From contig OY970823.1 in assembly GCA_963853835.1 (NCBI GenBank), positions 66,597,845 through 66,661,844 on the forward strand: a stretch of 64,000 bases of DNA, read 5' to 3'. Below, in pieces: positions 61,417 to 64,000 of the stretch (its first letter is position 1; each line of letters starts with the position of its first letter). The notes below the pieces were generated by a model. It had not been told where the DNA came from, did no database searches, and saw nothing but the letters and a program-made list of their open reading frames with translations. This stretch comes from Calendula officinalis. Its lineage: Eukaryota; Streptophyta; Magnoliopsida; Asterales; Asteraceae. The position numbers and the translations under genes were made by a program.

Positions 61417-63654
61417 AAACTCGAGGTATTGATCAGAATCAGACTCGATATTTACCAATTTTTTTTGTCTGAAAGTGCAAATTCGAGGTAGTGTTTGGAT
61501 AGTGAAGTGATTTTTTGTGACGTTTAGAACCAAAATTACATAATTAGATTGTTTTGGACCTAATTATCAGAAAACATTACTTGAAATTGCTATATGAAGA
61601 CTGATTGTTGAGGCAAATGCGAACTTACCTAACTATAAGCACTTGTTAATCTGATTCTTATTCTTCAAATCACAATAATCAATCTGAAACTGCTTGTCCA
61701 AGCACGCCCTTAGTTTATGTACAGAATACAATAGTCGATGAGAGTCTCGATCTTGAGAAGAAGAAAAAAGGTGTATCCACTGTACAATGGCCACTAGTTT
61801 ATGTTTGATTTATCATTTATAACAATTGTATAACTAAACAAGTTAAACCTACACGAACTTTACCCTACATCATTTATGTTATTTGCAGGTCATTGTGATC
61901 CCTTCATTTTCTGCAAGGTTTGCCGTTGGGGGGCTATGATATCTTTTCTTTGGATTGATGTCATATTTGCAGTAAAAATAATGCTTTTGTAGTTTCATAA
62001 ATATTAACTCTGATCAAGGTTTCGCTATGTCCTGAAAGTTTGATAAAAGTTACTGTTTTTTTTATTTCACACGTAGTGTTTGTCGTTTGTTTCTCTTTTG
62101 CAAGCTGTGAGTAGTAAATTCGACTCATTTTGCTAAAAGAAATAAGAATGTCGCAGTTGGTGTCCCGTTCTCTAATTAAGATACTGGTAAAATCATAACC
62201 TTGTTCGTTTGTTGCAATTATGATTTATTTATATTAGTTAGTTTACTTAAACTTAAACAACAATGATATGATCAAATGTAATTGCTGAAGAATAAATTTA
62301 TACATATATAGCTTTTTAATTGTTATTGTTATTTACCATAAAACTTTTAGCTTTCAAAACAAATGTTTATGGTTTAATGTAACTTTTAAAAGTGATCATA
62401 GATTTTGAATAAATTAGGTTTGAAAAGGAAAACATTCCGAATTCTTGTGAAAAGAATGTGTTAAAGTCCAGAATTATATCTAAGGAAAATGATAACCACA
62501 GTTTTAAGGATCATTTTAAAATATTAATACATGTATTAGGAACTTTTACATCAATCAATAAACAATCATCAATAAACAATCTCTGCATTTTAAGAAAATC
62601 ATGCATTGTAAAACCTTTAGCATTAACAAAACTCTATATTTAAAAGGTTCTTATTGTTTAAAAAAAAAAAACTACTCCGTAATAAAATGACCACGGAAAG
62701 CAGTCTTGTAAAAATGATGGTTCTAAAAGTTTTTCTTATTAATTTTATTATAAAGGGTATTTCTGATTATGATGAAGGTCGAGTTTTGTTCGTGATGTAC
62801 ACTAATTAAATGTTGTCATGTTTGTTTCCAAACCTTCCACTTACCATCTCTTAATGTTTACGTAGTGATCGAATATGTAACCTATAGAAAATCAATTCAT
62901 GCTCTCTTATTTAGTTCATCATCATATAGTTGCTCTAAAAACTGTTATGCAACTACATTTATTTTTTGCTTGTGATTATTATTTAACTCGATCCTTAAAA
63001 CAATTCAATAGTAGAAAACTAAATACGTGCAACCAAATTTCAAACATTAAAAATGGCTTAAGCTCGAAGCAAATATCATGTGCCGGTTTAAGTGTTTAAC
63101 TGGATCCAGATTCACCAAATTCCAAACAGTAAAAAATTAAAATGGCTCATGTTAAGCTTTAAAAGGTCAATAAGTCAATAAGCCCTTTTAAAAAGCTCCA
63201 AACATGCCCGCTTGAAGCAAGCATTATGTGCCAGTTTAAGTGGATCCAGATTCACCAAATTCCAAACATTAAAAATGGCTTAAGCTTGAAGCAAATATTA
63301 TATGCTGGTTTAACTTTTAAGTGGACCCAGATCCAAGTCTTGTTAGAAAGATATGAGGTGTATACAATAGTTTTTGCTTTAAAAATATTGTATTTTAAGT
63401 GACTTAAATAGCCTTTTTGATTAATTACTAATATTAATATACAAGCAATGCAAGTTCTATAAAAAAAACTACCAGGCACAATTTGGAAACGCCAAACGGC
63501 TAAATTCTAAAGTATATATTTGACTTATTTTCATCAAGTTATATTACGGTAATACAAATAAAAATATAGAAAAGAAAAAGAAACACAAAACAACTTTGGA
63601 TTCTCATACAGAGGAAAGAAGATATATCAAATTGCACGATTGCTTTGATTCCAA
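61417..63654. other. Intergenic region between the IPMI and PQT3-like genes
   Basis: The first 100-300 bases should be the IPMI 3' UTR. The rest is AT-rich with no credible gene. A tandem repeat at 63036-63326 is listed separately. The two flanking genes converge. Confidence 0.6.
63036..63326. repeat. Three-copy tandem repeat, ~100-base unit
   Basis: The unit contains CAAATTCCAAACATTAAAAA, then TGGCTTAAGC, GAAGCAAATATTATGTGC, and TTTAAGTGGATCCAGATTCA. Copies start near 63036, 63115 and 63250. The middle copy carries an extra TTAAAAGGTCAATAAG segment. Confidence 0.8.
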
Positions 63655-64000
63655 CTATCTGTGCTTGCTGTAGTGTTCTTGTTCTCGTTCACGATCACGG
63701 CGGTCTCTGTCCCGCTCCCGCTCCCTAACCGGAGATGACTCGTATCTCGAAGGTCTCCTCTTAAAATGCCTATCATCATCACTAGACTCATAATCCACGG
63801 CGGCAGTGGTGGAGCTTTTCCTTGACGGCACCGCCACCGATCCACCACCAGACGCTGCTTCCGGCGAACTTGACGCAATCTTACGTTTCTTGGAAGCGGC
63901 AGCAGCCGCCGCTTCTTCCTCCGGGAAGCTGATACGAGAGAAAACACTTGCCTTATGTTTCTGATCACTGGCGGCAGCACCTGTTTCTGCCGCCGCTTCT
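63655..64000 (-). CDS. C-terminus of a PQT3-like (DWNN-domain) E3 ubiquitin ligase, partial
   Basis: The minus-strand frame is open from the window edge (first full codon 63999) to a TAG at 63657-63655, giving 114 residues. It reads KASVFSRISFPEEE, an alanine run, SKKRKI, a Ser/Gly-rich linker, DYESSDDDRHFKRRPSRYE, and an RE/RD/DR dipeptide tail. This arrangement matches what I remember of plant DWNN/RBBP6-type proteins such as PQT3, whose C-termini are basic and nuclear. The RING and DWNN domains are outside the window, so this rests on the tail alone. An SR-like splicing factor is the main alternative. Confidence 0.55.
   Translation of the reverse strand, partial: EAAAETGAAASDQKHKASVFSRISFPEEEAAAAAASKKRKIASSSPEAASGGGSVAVPSRKSSTTAAVDYESSDDDRHFKRRPSRYESSPVRERERDRDRRDREREQEHYSKHR

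Noticed and set aside
63627..63980. 117-codon minus-strand frame overlapping the PQT3-like tail
   Set aside because: It is a different frame of the same Arg-codon-rich DNA. The frame ending at 63655 has the recognisable acidic patch and RE/RD tail and stays open to the window edge.

Overview
This is a window of plant nuclear DNA, most likely from a eudicot and probably an asterid of the daisy family (Asteraceae). The evidence is AT-rich sequence, spliced genes with GT-AG introns, a plastid-targeted leucine-biosynthesis enzyme, and a dense, nested transposon load. That load includes Ty3 LTRs with the 5' end TGTAACGACC and GC-rich tandem cores, Stowaway, hAT, Harbinger and MULE elements, and Helitrons. 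The family assignment is an inference. I see no bacterial, organellar or viral block.

Five genes are well supported. (1) 15193-18569 (+): a nine-exon GDP-fucose O-fucosyltransferase-family protein of 584 aa. (2) 27708-19508 (-): a 14-coding-exon tandem-Agenet protein of 2300 aa (G2484-1-like), convergent with gene 1. (3) 58010-59936 (+): a seven-exon Gfo/Idh/MocA-type NAD(P)-dependent oxidoreductase of 386 aa. (4) 60640-61416 (+): an intronless plastid isopropylmalate isomerase small subunit of 258 aa. (5) 63999-63655 (-): the last 114 codons of a basic RE/RD-rich protein that looks like the C-terminus of a PQT3-like DWNN-domain E3 ligase. All three spliced gene models were built by hand, and intron phases and total length close exactly in each. 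From memory, homologues of genes 1, 2, 3 and 5 lie close together on Arabidopsis chromosome 4 (At4g17330 to At4g17430), which suggests conserved microsynteny stretched here by transposons.

Layout: 1-2630 holds the 3' end of a Ty3 element and a CACTA-like subterminal region. 2870-5862 is a small TIR element split by a 2.48-kb solo LTR with a perfect target duplication. 5920-10879 is a remarkable array of inverted-repeat elements strung between long (TA)n tracts. 10880-14700 is gene-poor. 14700-28760 is the first gene cluster. 29107-32296 is a complete non-autonomous Helitron. 32352-34339 holds two related MITEs, one split by a Harbinger-like element. 34606-38097 is a MULE-type element containing a 2.25-kb solo LTR. 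41000-49620 is an unassigned locus made of degenerate repeats of three short exon-like motifs behind a TATA box. 50400-57700 is repeat-derived. 57940-64000 is the second gene cluster.

The genes are not an operon or a pathway. They are independent single-gene units: Golgi glycosylation, chromatin or RNA reading, redox metabolism, leucine synthesis and ubiquitination. The most unusual material is the (TA)n-strung array at 6.4-10.9 kb and the motif-repeat locus at 41-49.6 kb.
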